Under the pieces are notes generated by a model. It had not been told where the DNA came from. It did no database searches and worked only from the letters and a program-made list of their open reading frames with translations. Position numbers and translations under genes: made by a program. 64,000 nt of DNA. It comes from Pseudomonas nabeulensis. GTDB taxonomy: Bacteria; Pseudomonadota; Gammaproteobacteria; Pseudomonadales; Pseudomonadaceae. Below, one piece after another: positions 1-9,265 of the stretch (positions are counted from its first letter, which is position 1; each line of letters opens with the position of its first letter). The stretch spans positions 1 through 64,000 of the forward strand of contig NZ_QUZT01000022.1 of assembly GCF_004682045.1 (NCBI RefSeq). The letters are read 5' to 3'.

Positions 1-94
1 ATTGGCGCTGTACTTGGTTTCCCGGTCTGGCACGGGTCCAAATGTGGGCCCCCCACCTTCAAAACCCTGAATAACCACCAAAAACCATCCACTT

Positions 95-113
95 GTTGAT
101 AACCATTATCAAC
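95..113. promoter_or_regulatory. Fur box upstream of the ECF sigma gene
   Basis: GTTGATAACCATTATCAAC is a perfect 8+3+8 palindrome lying about 37 bases before the GTG start of the sigma gene. It matches the GATAAT/ATTATC core of Fur operators. If functional, it puts the whole sigma/anti-sigma/receptor system under iron control. The site is seen in the sequence; Fur binding is inferred. Confidence 0.7.
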
Positions 114-149
114 TACAGCTAAACTCCGCGCCCTCCCACTTCCCAGTCT

Positions 150-692
150 GTGCCTGACCGCACAGTCGCGCGCAGGCAGCTGACTCTCTTGGCGGATGAA
201 AAACTCCAGCTTTACCTGACCCACCGGGCCGCGCTGCTGGACTATGCCGCGCCCATCGTGGGTTGCCGCGCGCGCGCCGAGGATGTGGTGCAGGAAGCCT
301 GGCTGCGTTTCAGCGGCCAGGATGCCCAGGCCGATATTCGTCACCCCGCCAGCTACCTGTATCGCATCGTGCGTAACCTCGCCCTGGATCTCACCCGCCG
401 CACCGCCACCGAACGGGTGCAGCCGGGCGGTGATGACCTGCTCGACGATTTGCCGTCGAGCAGCGCCTCACCGGAACGCGAAGTAAGCAACCAGAACGAG
501 CTCGAAACCATCTCCCGAGCCCTGGCCCAGTTGCCGGAACGCACACGCCGCGCATTCGAGATGCATCGCCTGGGCGGCTTCACCTTGCAACAGGTGGCAG
601 CCGAGCTGGGCGTGTCCACCGCACTGGTGCATCAGCTGGTGCACGACGCCCTGCGCCATTGCATGGACTGCCTGGAGCCGGAGGATGACTGA
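150..692 (+). CDS. ECF sigma factor, FecI family
   Basis: A 180-residue sigma-70 family ECF factor with region 2 (EDVVQEAWLRF and the RNLALDLTRR stretch, about residues 45-90) and a C-terminal region 4 helix-turn-helix (TLQQVAAELGVSTALVHQL, about 145-165). In cell-surface signalling systems of this type the sigma is released when the outer-membrane receptor binds its ligand, and it then transcribes the receptor gene. The start is a GTG; an in-frame TTG 39 bases later is an alternative. The stop overlaps the next gene (FecR-like) by 8 bases, so the two are translated together. A Fur-type palindrome lies just upstream, so low iron probably induces it. Confidence 0.92.
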   Translation: MPDRTVARRQLTLLADEKLQLYLTHRAALLDYAAPIVGCRARAEDVVQEAWLRFSGQDAQADIRHPASYLYRIVRNLALDLTRRTATERVQPGGDDLLDDLPSSSASPEREVSNQNELETISRALAQLPERTRRAFEMHRLGGFTLQQVAAELGVSTALVHQLVHDALRHCMDCLEPEDD

Positions 693-1740
693 TTTTCTGA
701 AAAAACCCGCCGCTGCCGCGTCTTTTGCAGTCAAGGGCGATTCCATGGGATCCTGCCCGCCGTTTTTTGCTCGCGGAGATGCCCCCTTCATGCCCACCGA
801 GGATTGCGCCAACGCCCGTCGCGACCAGGCCCTGGACTGGTTTTTGCGCGTGCAACAGGCCCCGCAGGATGCGGATTTGCGTGAACAGGTGGCGCACTGG
901 TGCGCTGTCGACGAGGCCAATGCCAAGGCCTATCGCAAGGCGCAACGCCTGTGGCAACTCACCGGGCAACTGGCACCGACCACCGCGCAGCAATGGCCCA
1001 CGCCGATAGCCCGCCCGGTCGCCCGCCCACGGCGCACCCGACGCTGGGTGGCCGCCGCCATCGCTGCCTGCCTGGTGGTGGCCCTGGCGCCAAGCCTGCT
1101 GCTGCGCTGGCAAGCCGACTACCGCACAGGCTTTGGAGAAACCCGCGACATCACCCTCAGCGACGGCAGCGTGGTGCAGTTGGACAGCCACTCGGCGATT
1201 GCCGTGGACATCGCCGGCACCCACCGCGATGTGCGGCTGCTGACCGGCCAGGCGTTTTTCAAAGTGATGCCGGACAAGAGCAAGCCGTTCCATGTGTGGA
1301 CCAAAACCTTGCAGGTGACGGTCACCGGCACGGCGTTCAACGTCGACTCAACACGCGACAACCCCAGCGTCGCCGTACAACAGGGCTCGGTCAACGTGGA
1401 CGAACGCCAGGCCGGCCGCCACCTTGCCAGCCTGGTGCCAGGCCAACGCCTCACCTTGCGCGCCGACCGCGCCGAGCTGAGCACGTTCTCCCCCAGCCAA
1501 GCCGCTGCCTGGCGCCAGGGTCAGTTGATTGCCGATGACCTGCCCATCAGCGAAGTCCTCACACAGCTGCGGCGCTACACCCCCGGCATCATCGTGTTGC
1601 GCGATGCCAAGCTCGGCGCACAGCGAGTCACCGGCGTCTACGATTTGCGTAAACCCCAGGCGGCGCTGCAAGCCGTGCTGCAACCCTACGGCGCAAAAGT
1701 CACGGCCTACAGCCCTTGGCTGCTGGTCTTGAGCCGGTAA
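685..1740 (+). CDS. FecR-type anti-sigma factor
   Basis: This inner-membrane anti-sigma regulator has an N-terminal cytoplasmic DUF4880-like segment (RRDQALDWFLRVQQ), a basic patch followed by a single membrane helix (WVAAAIAACLVVALAPSLLL), then a periplasmic FecR domain starting near TGFGETRDITLSDGS and a C-terminal STN-like segment. It holds the sigma encoded just upstream and relays the signal from the receptor encoded just downstream. The first ATG at 685 overlaps the sigma stop. FecR proteins usually begin close to the ALDWFLRVQ region, so the ATG at 790 is an alternative start that would remove 35 residues. Confidence 0.9.
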   Translation: MTDFLKKPAAAASFAVKGDSMGSCPPFFARGDAPFMPTEDCANARRDQALDWFLRVQQAPQDADLREQVAHWCAVDEANAKAYRKAQRLWQLTGQLAPTTAQQWPTPIARPVARPRRTRRWVAAAIAACLVVALAPSLLLRWQADYRTGFGETRDITLSDGSVVQLDSHSAIAVDIAGTHRDVRLLTGQAFFKVMPDKSKPFHVWTKTLQVTVTGTAFNVDSTRDNPSVAVQQGSVNVDERQAGRHLASLVPGQRLTLRADRAELSTFSPSQAAAWRQGQLIADDLPISEVLTQLRRYTPGIIVLRDAKLGAQRVTGVYDLRKPQAALQAVLQPYGAKVTAYSPWLLVLSR

Positions 1741-1775
1741 TTTCACGCCGTTTAAAAATATTTCATGTTTTTTCT

Positions 1776-1798
1776 GAAAATCCCCCGCGCTGTCCCGT
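1776..1798 (+). promoter_or_regulatory. possible iron-starvation ECF promoter of the receptor gene
   Basis: GAAAAT (1776-1781) is followed after 14 bases by CGT (1796-1798). That arrangement resembles Pseudomonas iron-starvation sigma promoters (AAAT-type -35, CGT-type -10). It lies about 80 bases before the receptor start. This is by eye and weak; other placements are possible within the 140-base gap. Confidence 0.3.
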
Positions 1799-1880
1799 CT
1801 TCTGTCCCGCGCGCAGCAATTGAGATTTATTCGTATTCATTTGACTGGCCGGTGACTTAACCGGCGCGGGGACTTTTTGC

Positions 1881-4703
1881 ATGACTCACACCTTTCACCG
1901 CTTGCCTGGGCAGCGCGGCCCGTGGCCGCTGCGCCTGAAAAAAAGTGCAGGCGCCAGTTTGCTCGGCCTTTGCTGCGCCCTGGCCGTGGTGCCTCAGGCA
2001 CTGTCCCAACCTCAGGCGGCTGCCAGTTCGGCACGTGGTTTTGATATTCCGGCGCAGTCCCTGGCCGGCGCGTTGATCGCCTTCGGCCAACAAAGCGGCC
2101 AACAGGTGACCGTCGACCCGCAACTGCTCAAGGGCGTGAAGTCCCCCGGCGTAAACGGCGACATGAGCAACGATGCCGCCCTCGCCTACCTGCTGCAAGG
2201 CACCGGCATCGGTTGGGGTTACCAGGACGGCGCACTGGTGTTCCATCGCCTGCCCACCGCAGAAGACGGCCCGGTGACGCTGGACAACACCATCGTGCTG
2301 GGCTTCACCGAAGAGAACTCCTTCCAGGGCGCCACGGTGATCGATCACAAGGCGATCCAGGCCTTCCCCGGTGCCAACGGCGACATCACCACCCTGCTGC
2401 AAATGCACCCCGCCGTGCAGTTCAGCGGTTCACAGAAAAGCTCCAACACCCCCGGTGAAATCGACCCGGCGGACATCAGCATCAACGGCGCCAAGTTCTA
2501 CCAGAACAACTTCATGATCGACGGCATGTCGATCAACAACGACCTCGACCCCGGCGCCCACGGCTACAACGAAACCCGCCAGTTCGACGCCGCCCCCAGC
2601 CGTTCCCACGGCATTGCCCTGGACGCCGACCTGCTGGAAGAAGTGAAGGTCTACGACAGCAACGTGCCGGCCGAATACGGTGGGTTCAACGGTGGCGTGG
2701 TGGACGCCATCACCCGTCGTCCGAGCCAGGACCTGCACGGCAAGTTTTCCTATTCGATGACCCAATCGGCCTGGACCAAGTACCACATCACCGCCGAGGA
2801 CCAGGAAGCGTTCGACAACGCCTCCAACGAGCAATACCAGCCGGACTTCAAGAAAACCACGTTTCGCGGCATGCTCGAAGGCCACCTCACCGACGACTTC
2901 GGCGCCATCCTGAGCTTCTCGCAAAAGCGCTCGGTGATCCCGCTCAACCGCTACGCCGACGGCTACACCAGCCCCAACGGCGACAACGAAAAGGACCAGA
3001 CGCGCCAGCTCGACAACTACATGCTCAAGACCTACTGGAACGTCAATGACCGCCTGAGCCTGGACGCGTCGTTTATCAAGGCACCGCAGGAAAACACCTA
3101 TTTCCGCGAGGACTACATCAATTCCGGTTTCACCAATATCAACGGCGGCTGGCAAGGCTCGCTTAAAGCCGTGTGGGAAGGTGATTCGGCGCGCTGGACC
3201 CACACCGTGGCGCTGACCGACCTCAACAGCTCACGCACCACCGAAGCCAACGACATGATCGGCTGGTACTACTCCAGCGTAAAAAACTGGGGCATCCCGC
3301 TGTCCAACACCTCGCGCAGTGGCGAAGGTTCCTATGGGGATCTGGACCAGACCCAACGTGGTATCGACTACAAGCTCAAGGCCGAATGGCAAGCCTTCAA
3401 CTGGGCGGGTGCCGAGCACCAGTTCACCGGCGGCATGGAGCTGACCCGCAACCAGGCCACCTGGGAACGCAGGGAACAAGCCACCAGCGCCTTGATCGGC
3501 AAGCGCGACAATATCGCCACCTGCGCCAACAACGACAGCCTGTGCTCCATCGGCCTGATGCTCAATGGCACCACGCGCCAGTGGGCCAACACCCTCAACG
3601 TCTACGGCGCCGGCAAGCTCGACCTGACCGAAACCAAATACGCGTTCCACCTGCAAGACGCCATCCAGATCGGCAAGCTCGGCTTGCGTCCCGGCCTGCG
3701 CTACGAGGGTGACGACTACATGCAGGACAAAAACCTCGCGCCGCGTTTTGCCGGTGACTACGATTTCTTCGGCGACCGCAGCACCGTGCTGGTGTTCGGC
3801 CTCAACCGCTACTACGGGCGCAACCTGTTCAAGTACCGCCTCGCCGACGGTCGCCAAGGGTTCAACACCCGCTACACCCGCACCACTCAGGACGGTGCCT
3901 GGACCTCCATCCAGGGCAAGAACCTGACCAAATACTCCGACCTCAAGGTGCCCTATGACGACGAGTGGACCCTGGGCCTGGACCAGGTATGGCTCGACAC
4001 GGACTTTCGCCTGAAATACGTGCACCGCGACGGCAAGGACAAGATCGTCCGTGCCTCCAATCGTGTCGTGGGCACAGGCGCGGCTGCCGGCTACGACACC
4101 ATCTACTACACCTACACCAACGCTGCCTCCAGCCAGAGCGACAACGTCACCCTGACCATCACCCCCAAGCACGAATTCAAGGCCCTCGGCACCCGCACCA
4201 GCGTGCAGGCGGCGTTTGACTGGTCGCGTACCAAAGACGCCTTCGGCACTTACGATTCCGGGGCGAACGCCGACCAATACGCCGACGACGATGTGATCTA
4301 CGACGGCAAGCGCATGGCCTACAGCGAACTGCCCGCCAGCGATTTCAACCGTCCCTGGACGGCGCGCCTGACCACCATCACCGAGATTCCGCAGTGGAAC
4401 CTCACCGTCAGCAACTTCTTGCGCTATCGCGGCCCCTATAACCAGCTCCTTGCAACCACCCGCACTGAGGTTGTCGGTGACGAGACGTTGCCGGTGTACG
4501 ACTCCGCCAAAGTCAAGGGCGCGCCCACCTGGGACCTGCGCGTCAGTTGGGAAATCCCCACTGGCAAGGACCAGGCGCTGTTCGCTGCGGTGGATGTGAC
4601 CAACGTCACCGACCACGTCAACGAAATCGTCGGTAAATCGAGCTCGGTCGTGAGCTATGAAGTTGGCCGCCAATACTGGTTGGAAGTCGGTTACCGCTTC
4701 TAA
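1881..4703 (+). CDS. TonB-dependent outer-membrane receptor/transducer with STN signalling domain (FusA-like)
   Basis: A 940-residue receptor. After a long signal region (hydrophobic LLGLCCALAVVPQALS) comes an STN domain (about residues 50-115, FDIPAQSLAGALIAFGQQSG) that contacts the FecR-type anti-sigma. The plug follows (INGAKFYQNNFMIDG, then the EVKVYDSNVPAEYGGFNGG region) and then a 22-strand type barrel ending in an aromatic residue (YWLEVGYRF). It is followed by an M16 protease and an SbmA/YddA-like ABC transporter. That trio matches protease-associated import systems such as Pectobacterium FusA-FusC-FusD and E. coli YddB-PqqL-YddA, which import iron-containing proteins or peptides. The ligand here cannot be read from sequence. 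No dedicated TonB (FusB) gene is adjacent. Confidence 0.88.
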   Translation: MTHTFHRLPGQRGPWPLRLKKSAGASLLGLCCALAVVPQALSQPQAAASSARGFDIPAQSLAGALIAFGQQSGQQVTVDPQLLKGVKSPGVNGDMSNDAALAYLLQGTGIGWGYQDGALVFHRLPTAEDGPVTLDNTIVLGFTEENSFQGATVIDHKAIQAFPGANGDITTLLQMHPAVQFSGSQKSSNTPGEIDPADISINGAKFYQNNFMIDGMSINNDLDPGAHGYNETRQFDAAPSRSHGIALDADLLEEVKVYDSNVPAEYGGFNGGVVDAITRRPSQDLHGKFSYSMTQSAWTKYHITAEDQEAFDNASNEQYQPDFKKTTFRGMLEGHLTDDFGAILSFSQKRSVIPLNRYADGYTSPNGDNEKDQTRQLDNYMLKTYWNVNDRLSLDASFIKAPQENTYFREDYINSGFTNINGGWQGSLKAVWEGDSARWTHTVALTDLNSSRTTEANDMIGWYYSSVKNWGIPLSNTSRSGEGSYGDLDQTQRGIDYKLKAEWQAFNWAGAEHQFTGGMELTRNQATWERREQATSALIGKRDNIATCANNDSLCSIGLMLNGTTRQWANTLNVYGAGKLDLTETKYAFHLQDAIQIGKLGLRPGLRYEGDDYMQDKNLAPRFAGDYDFFGDRSTVLVFGLNRYYGRNLFKYRLADGRQGFNTRYTRTTQDGAWTSIQGKNLTKYSDLKVPYDDEWTLGLDQVWLDTDFRLKYVHRDGKDKIVRASNRVVGTGAAAGYDTIYYTYTNAASSQSDNVTLTITPKHEFKALGTRTSVQAAFDWSRTKDAFGTYDSGANADQYADDDVIYDGKRMAYSELPASDFNRPWTARLTTITEIPQWNLTVSNFLRYRGPYNQLLATTRTEVVGDETLPVYDSAKVKGAPTWDLRVSWEIPTGKDQALFAAVDVTNVTDHVNEIVGKSSSVVSYEVGRQYWLEVGYRF

Positions 4704-4730
4704 CCCCCCTGATTAGCCTGGATATCCCCC

Positions 4731-7487
4731 ATGAACAAGAGACTTGCTGGCCTGCTCGGCCCGCTGTTGCTGTGCGCGTGCGCCTCGCCCGTCACCGAAA
4801 CCCCGCTGCCTTGGGCCCCCCAAGTGGTGCGCGGGCAATTGGCCAATGGCCTGGAATACCGGCTGGTGCGCGACAGCAGCCAGGCCGGGCGCCTGGACCT
4901 GCGCCTGACGGTGCGCGCCGGCTCCGTGGATGAAGACGACGACCAAGTCGGCGTGGCCCATATGCTCGAACACCTGACCTTCCGCAGTCGCGCCGGGCAA
5001 GCCACTGACCTGCGTGCGCAGATGACCGCGCTGGGTTGGGTGCAGGGCCGCAACTTCAACGCGGTGACCACTTACGACCGCACCCAATACCTGCTCAGCC
5101 CCATGGCCGGCAGCACACAAACGCCGCTGGCCCTGGAGAAACTCGCGCAGCTGGTGTTTGCCGGCGACTACAACGCCCTCGACCTTGAGCGCGAACGCCC
5201 GATCGTCATCGAAGAATGGCGCGGCGGCCTGGGCGTGGCGCAGCGCATGAACGACCAGCGCGCCGCCACCCAGCGCGTGGGCTCGCGCTACCCGCAGCAC
5301 CGCACCATCGGCAATGAAGCAGCGATTCGCAGCGCGTCCCTGAGTGCCTTGCAGCGTTTTCAACAGCGCTGGTATGTGCCCAACAATATGATCCTCTCGG
5401 TGGTCGGCGACTTCGACCCGCAGCAATTGGCGCAGCAGATCGACCATGCCTTCGGCGTACCCGGCGCCCAACCGCTGCCCGAGCGTGATCATCGCGAACT
5501 GCCCCTAGACGGCACGCTGAAAATCTTCCGTCTGCAAGACCCGCAAACCGGCAGCAACCAGGTGTCGTTGCTGTTTCGCCTGCATGAACCGGACAGCCGT
5601 GGCACAACGGCCAAAGCCGCCCGTGAGCGCCTGATCGACCGCCTCACCCTGTCCGCGCTGTTTGCCCAATTGCGCCTGCAACCGCTGCAACCTGGCGTAC
5701 GCAGCCTGACCACGCAAAAGACCTTGATCGGTGAACAATCCAGCGTGCTGGGCGTGGCCGCCGGGGTCGAAGGGGCACATCACGATGAAGCCTTGAAGCA
5801 ACTGCTGACCGAGCTGGAGCGCCTGCGCCAACACGGCTTTACCGCCCAGGACCTGGCGCGCGAACAGGCCAGGATCCGCCAGTTGGCCGACGGCATGCTG
5901 GCCAAGGATGAGTCGCGCACCTTCGAGCAATGGGTGACCACCCTCAACGATGCCGCCGTGCAAAACCGCACGGCGATGGCGCCGCACCAGATCGCCCAAC
6001 GGACATTGATCGCTCTGGACAGCATCGATCTTGCCGCCATCAATGCGCGGCTCACACGCTGGCTCGACAGCCCCGACCAGGTGCTGCAATTCACCGCGCC
6101 GGGCAACAGTGTTGTGCGCCTGCCCAGCGTGGATGAGGTGCAGCACTTGCGCGCGGCCATTGCGCAAACGTCGCTGGTCGCGCCGACCACCGCAGCGCCC
6201 GTGAAGCCGCCGAGCGTCACCTTTACCCCGCCGCCTGCCGGCCAGCCGGGCACGGTGGTGAGCAAACGCGTGTTCGCCGCTGAACACGTCGAACAGTGGA
6301 CCCTCGGCAACGGCGACCGCCTGGTGTGGCTGCGCCGCAATGCCGAAGACGCCAAGTGGCGCCTGCAAGCCGTGTCCGCCGCCGGTTTCAACCGCAGCGA
6401 CGTACCGGCGTGGCGCCTGCAAATGGCTGCGCAGCTGGGCAATGAAAGCGGCGCAGAAGGGCTGGCGGCGTGGCGCAAACAACACAAGGCAACCCTTAGC
6501 CTGGAACACAGCGCGACGCGCATGCAGTTGAGCGGCACCAGCCAGGCGTCGCTCGGTGCGCTGACGAGGCTGCTGCAAAGCTATCGCCAGGGCCAAGTGG
6601 GCGGAGTGATCGACGAGCGCCTCTTCAGCGAGGCGCGGGATGAGTTGCTGTCACGCACCCGCACGCGCCCGGACGCCATCGCCGCTGCCCGGCGTGAGTT
6701 GCGCTACGGCGCCGATACCTGGCACAGCCCCGATCCAGCGGCCCTGGAAGCCCTGCAAGCCAACACGTTGACCGACGATTGGCGGCAACTGGTCAACGCC
6801 CCGGTCACCTACTACCTGATGGCGGACATCGAGCCGACTCAACTGGAAGCACTGGTGCGCGAACAGTTAGCCAATCTCCCGCGTGGCGCTGCGCATACCA
6901 CTCACCCTGCCCTGCAACAGTCCGGTCAGCGCCGCACCGATATCGCCGTCGCCCTTGAACCGCGCGTGGTGCTGGAAGCCAGCAGTTTCAGCGAACAGCG
7001 CTGGACGCCCGAAGCCGCCGCGCGTGTCGCCGCCCTGCGTAACCTGGCCAATCAGCAACTCAAGCAACGCCTGCGCGGTGAGGCCTTGGGCGTGTATCGC
7101 CTGCGTTTCGACAGCGAACTGAACCCGGACACCCAACGCATCGAAAGCCAGCTGAGCTTTACCTGCGATCCACAACGCGCCGATGAACTCTGGGCCCTGG
7201 CCCAGCAAACCCTGGCACAACTGGAGCGCTCGGTGGACGCCCAATGGGTCGCCAGTGCACGCAACGAGCTGCGCCGCCAGGAGCAAAACCGTCTCACCGA
7301 TCCCGCCACCCAATGGCGTCGCCTGTTGCTCAGCGAACGCCAGTGGCAAGACCCGCGCTACCTGAGCAGCCAGGCGCGTCTGCCGGAAGGCATGCGTATC
7401 GAAGAGCTAAAGCCTTTAGCCAGCCAGCTATTCCCGGTGGCTAACCAAGTGCTGTTGCGTGTACTGCCGAAGGCGGATGCACCGTGA
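4731..7487 (+). CDS. M16 family zinc protease, PqqL/FusC-like
   Basis: A 918-residue two-lobed M16 peptidase. The inverted zinc motif HMLEH is at residues 77-81, and the third-ligand glutamate probably lies in IVIEEWRGG about 80 residues later. The second half has the non-catalytic M16 repeat. The N-terminus has a hydrophobic signal with a lipobox-like LCAC (Cys17), so it is probably a periplasmic lipoprotein. Family members FusC and PqqL cut imported substrate (ferredoxin in the Fus case) inside the periplasm. The gene starts 27 bases after the receptor stop and overlaps the transporter gene by 4 bases (GTGA). E. coli PqqL is not a PQQ biosynthesis enzyme despite its name, so I give no pqq assignment. 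Confidence 0.88.
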   Translation: MNKRLAGLLGPLLLCACASPVTETPLPWAPQVVRGQLANGLEYRLVRDSSQAGRLDLRLTVRAGSVDEDDDQVGVAHMLEHLTFRSRAGQATDLRAQMTALGWVQGRNFNAVTTYDRTQYLLSPMAGSTQTPLALEKLAQLVFAGDYNALDLERERPIVIEEWRGGLGVAQRMNDQRAATQRVGSRYPQHRTIGNEAAIRSASLSALQRFQQRWYVPNNMILSVVGDFDPQQLAQQIDHAFGVPGAQPLPERDHRELPLDGTLKIFRLQDPQTGSNQVSLLFRLHEPDSRGTTAKAARERLIDRLTLSALFAQLRLQPLQPGVRSLTTQKTLIGEQSSVLGVAAGVEGAHHDEALKQLLTELERLRQHGFTAQDLAREQARIRQLADGMLAKDESRTFEQWVTTLNDAAVQNRTAMAPHQIAQRTLIALDSIDLAAINARLTRWLDSPDQVLQFTAPGNSVVRLPSVDEVQHLRAAIAQTSLVAPTTAAPVKPPSVTFTPPPAGQPGTVVSKRVFAAEHVEQWTLGNGDRLVWLRRNAEDAKWRLQAVSAAGFNRSDVPAWRLQMAAQLGNESGAEGLAAWRKQHKATLSLEHSATRMQLSGTSQASLGALTRLLQSYRQGQVGGVIDERLFSEARDELLSRTRTRPDAIAAARRELRYGADTWHSPDPAALEALQANTLTDDWRQLVNAPVTYYLMADIEPTQLEALVREQLANLPRGAAHTTHPALQQSGQRRTDIAVALEPRVVLEASSFSEQRWTPEAAARVAALRNLANQQLKQRLRGEALGVYRLRFDSELNPDTQRIESQLSFTCDPQRADELWALAQQTLAQLERSVDAQWVASARNELRRQEQNRLTDPATQWRRLLLSERQWQDPRYLSSQARLPEGMRIEELKPLASQLFPVANQVLLRVLPKADAP

Positions 7488-9133
7488 AAAGCCTGCGTAC
7501 GTTCTACCGCCTGGCCGCGCCGTTCTGGCGCCAGGGCTCGCAATGGCTGGGCTGGCTGATGCTGGCCGGCATCATCGGCATGGGCCTGTTGATCGTGCAG
7601 ATCAACGTGCTGATCAACGCCTGGAGCAAGACCTTCTACGACACCCTCGGCGAGTTTGATACGGGCGCCTTGTACGCGCTGATGGGCCGCTATGTGCTGT
7701 ATCTGAGCGCCTACGTGTTGATCGTGGTCGCGCTGGACTGGGTACGCAAAGCCCTGGTACTGCGTTGGCGCCAGGCCATGACCGAGCAGTTCACTCACGC
7801 GTGGCTGGCGGACCAGGCGTTCTATCGCCTGGGCCTGAACGGCGAGCCGGACAACCCCGACCAGCGCATTGCCGAAGACGTGAACATCGTTGCTGACCTG
7901 AGCGTGGAGCTGGTGGCATCGTTCATCATCAACATGGCCCAGGTCGGCGCGTTCATGAGCATCCTGTGGCAACTGTCCGGGGTGCAGACGTTCAGCCTAG
8001 GCGGCTACAGCATCACGTTGTCCGGCTATTTGGTGTGGATCGTGGTGCTCTACACCTTGGCCGGCAGCTTGATCACCCATTGGGTCGGCCGCCCGTTGCA
8101 CCGTTTGAATGTGGACCGCCAGCATTATGAGGCGGACTTTCGCGCCAGCCTGTTGCGCAAGCGCGAGCATGCCGAACAGATCGCCCTGTACCGTGGCGAA
8201 GCGGTGGAACGCCAGCACCTGGCCGAACGTTTCCAGGCCATCGCCGGCAACTGGCGCCAGTTGATGGGACGCGAGCGTAACCTCAGCCTGTTCACGGTCA
8301 GCTATGAGCGGGTAAGCCTGATCATCCCGGTATTTGCCGCCCTGCCCGCCTTTTTGGCCAAGACCATCACCTTGGGCGGTTTGATGCAGATCCGCAGTGC
8401 ATTCGGCGCGGTGCAAGGTTCGCTGAGTTGGTTTATCAAGCTGTACCCGAAGTTGATGCACTGGAGTTCAGCGGTGGAACGGTTGGGGCAGTTCGAGCAA
8501 GCCATCGCCGTGAGTCGCTGCCAGGCCAGGGCGCCGATGGTCGGTGATTGCTTGTGCGTGAACGGCCTGGACGTGCTGCGACCGGACGCCGAGGTGTTGC
8601 TGGAGGATGTCTCGGTGCGAGTGGCCCAAGGCGAATGGCTGTTGATTGCCGGGCGCAGTGGCATTGGCAAGTCGACCTTATTGCGTACCTTGCAAGGCCT
8701 GTGGCCGTACTGCCGGGGCAGCTGGCAATTGCCGCCGGGGCGTAGTTTGTTGCTGCCGCAGAAGCCTTATCTGCCGAGCATGCCGTTGCGTCATTTGCTG
8801 GCTTATCCTGCTATTGAAGTGCCAAGCGCGGTGCGGCTGATGGCGGTGCTGGAACAAGTGGGACTGCCTGGGTTGGCACGGCGGATGGATGAGCAAAGCG
8901 AATGGTCGCGGGAATTGTCCGGGGGTGAACAACAGCGAATCGGGATAGCACGGGCGTTGTTGTATGCGCCGGATACGTTGTATCTGGATGAGGCGACGAA
9001 TCAGTTGGATGAGGGGAGTGCACGAGCGTTGTTGCGGCTGGTGCGTGAAGAGTTGCCGAACTGCACCGTGATTGGGATCAGCCATCAGGCGGCACTCAGC
9101 ACGCTGTTCGACCGAACCTGGTCTGCGCAATAA
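7484..9133 (+). CDS. SbmA/BacA-YddA-type ABC transporter (membrane and ATPase domains fused)
   Basis: 549 residues with an N-terminal ABC_membrane_2-type domain (about five to six helices in the first 330 residues, including WLMLAGIIGMGLLIVQINVL). The C-terminal ATPase carries Walker A GRSGIGKST, signature LSGGEQQRIGIARALL and Walker B TLYLDEATNQLDE. The closest known layout is E. coli YddA, or FusD of the Fus system, encoded with a TonB receptor and an M16 protease. Its job is probably inner-membrane movement of the peptide or iron-containing product made by the protease; the direction of transport is not established from sequence. The GTG start overlaps the protease stop. Confidence 0.87.
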   Translation: MKSLRTFYRLAAPFWRQGSQWLGWLMLAGIIGMGLLIVQINVLINAWSKTFYDTLGEFDTGALYALMGRYVLYLSAYVLIVVALDWVRKALVLRWRQAMTEQFTHAWLADQAFYRLGLNGEPDNPDQRIAEDVNIVADLSVELVASFIINMAQVGAFMSILWQLSGVQTFSLGGYSITLSGYLVWIVVLYTLAGSLITHWVGRPLHRLNVDRQHYEADFRASLLRKREHAEQIALYRGEAVERQHLAERFQAIAGNWRQLMGRERNLSLFTVSYERVSLIIPVFAALPAFLAKTITLGGLMQIRSAFGAVQGSLSWFIKLYPKLMHWSSAVERLGQFEQAIAVSRCQARAPMVGDCLCVNGLDVLRPDAEVLLEDVSVRVAQGEWLLIAGRSGIGKSTLLRTLQGLWPYCRGSWQLPPGRSLLLPQKPYLPSMPLRHLLAYPAIEVPSAVRLMAVLEQVGLPGLARRMDEQSEWSRELSGGEQQRIGIARALLYAPDTLYLDEATNQLDEGSARALLRLVREELPNCTVIGISHQAALSTLFDRTWSAQ

Positions 9134-9149
9134 CGGTCAAACATCAGTC

Positions 9150-9245
9150 AAATGTGGGAGGGGGCTTGCCCCCGATTGCAGTGGATCAGCCAGACCAGCT
9201 TTGGCTGACACACCGCCATCGGGGGCAAGCCCCCTCCCACATTTT
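9150..9245. repeat. REP-type inverted repeat pair (REPIN)
   Basis: Two facing arms with the sequence GTGGGAGGGGGCTTGCCCCC and its complement flank a variable 45-base centre. It sits after the transporter stop and before the convergent transpeptidase gene, where it may also act as a bidirectional terminator. Confidence 0.9.
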
Positions 9246-9265
9246 GACCGAGTTCAATGGGTCGA

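Noticed and set aside
3231..4673. 480-codon antisense reading frame inside the TonB receptor gene
   Set aside because: Valine/glycine-rich shadow typical of high-GC antisense frames; the sense strand is a complete receptor.
4731..7487. PQQ biosynthesis role for the M16 protease
   Set aside because: The closest named relative is PqqL, but no pqqABCDE genes are nearby and the receptor/transporter context points to protein import.
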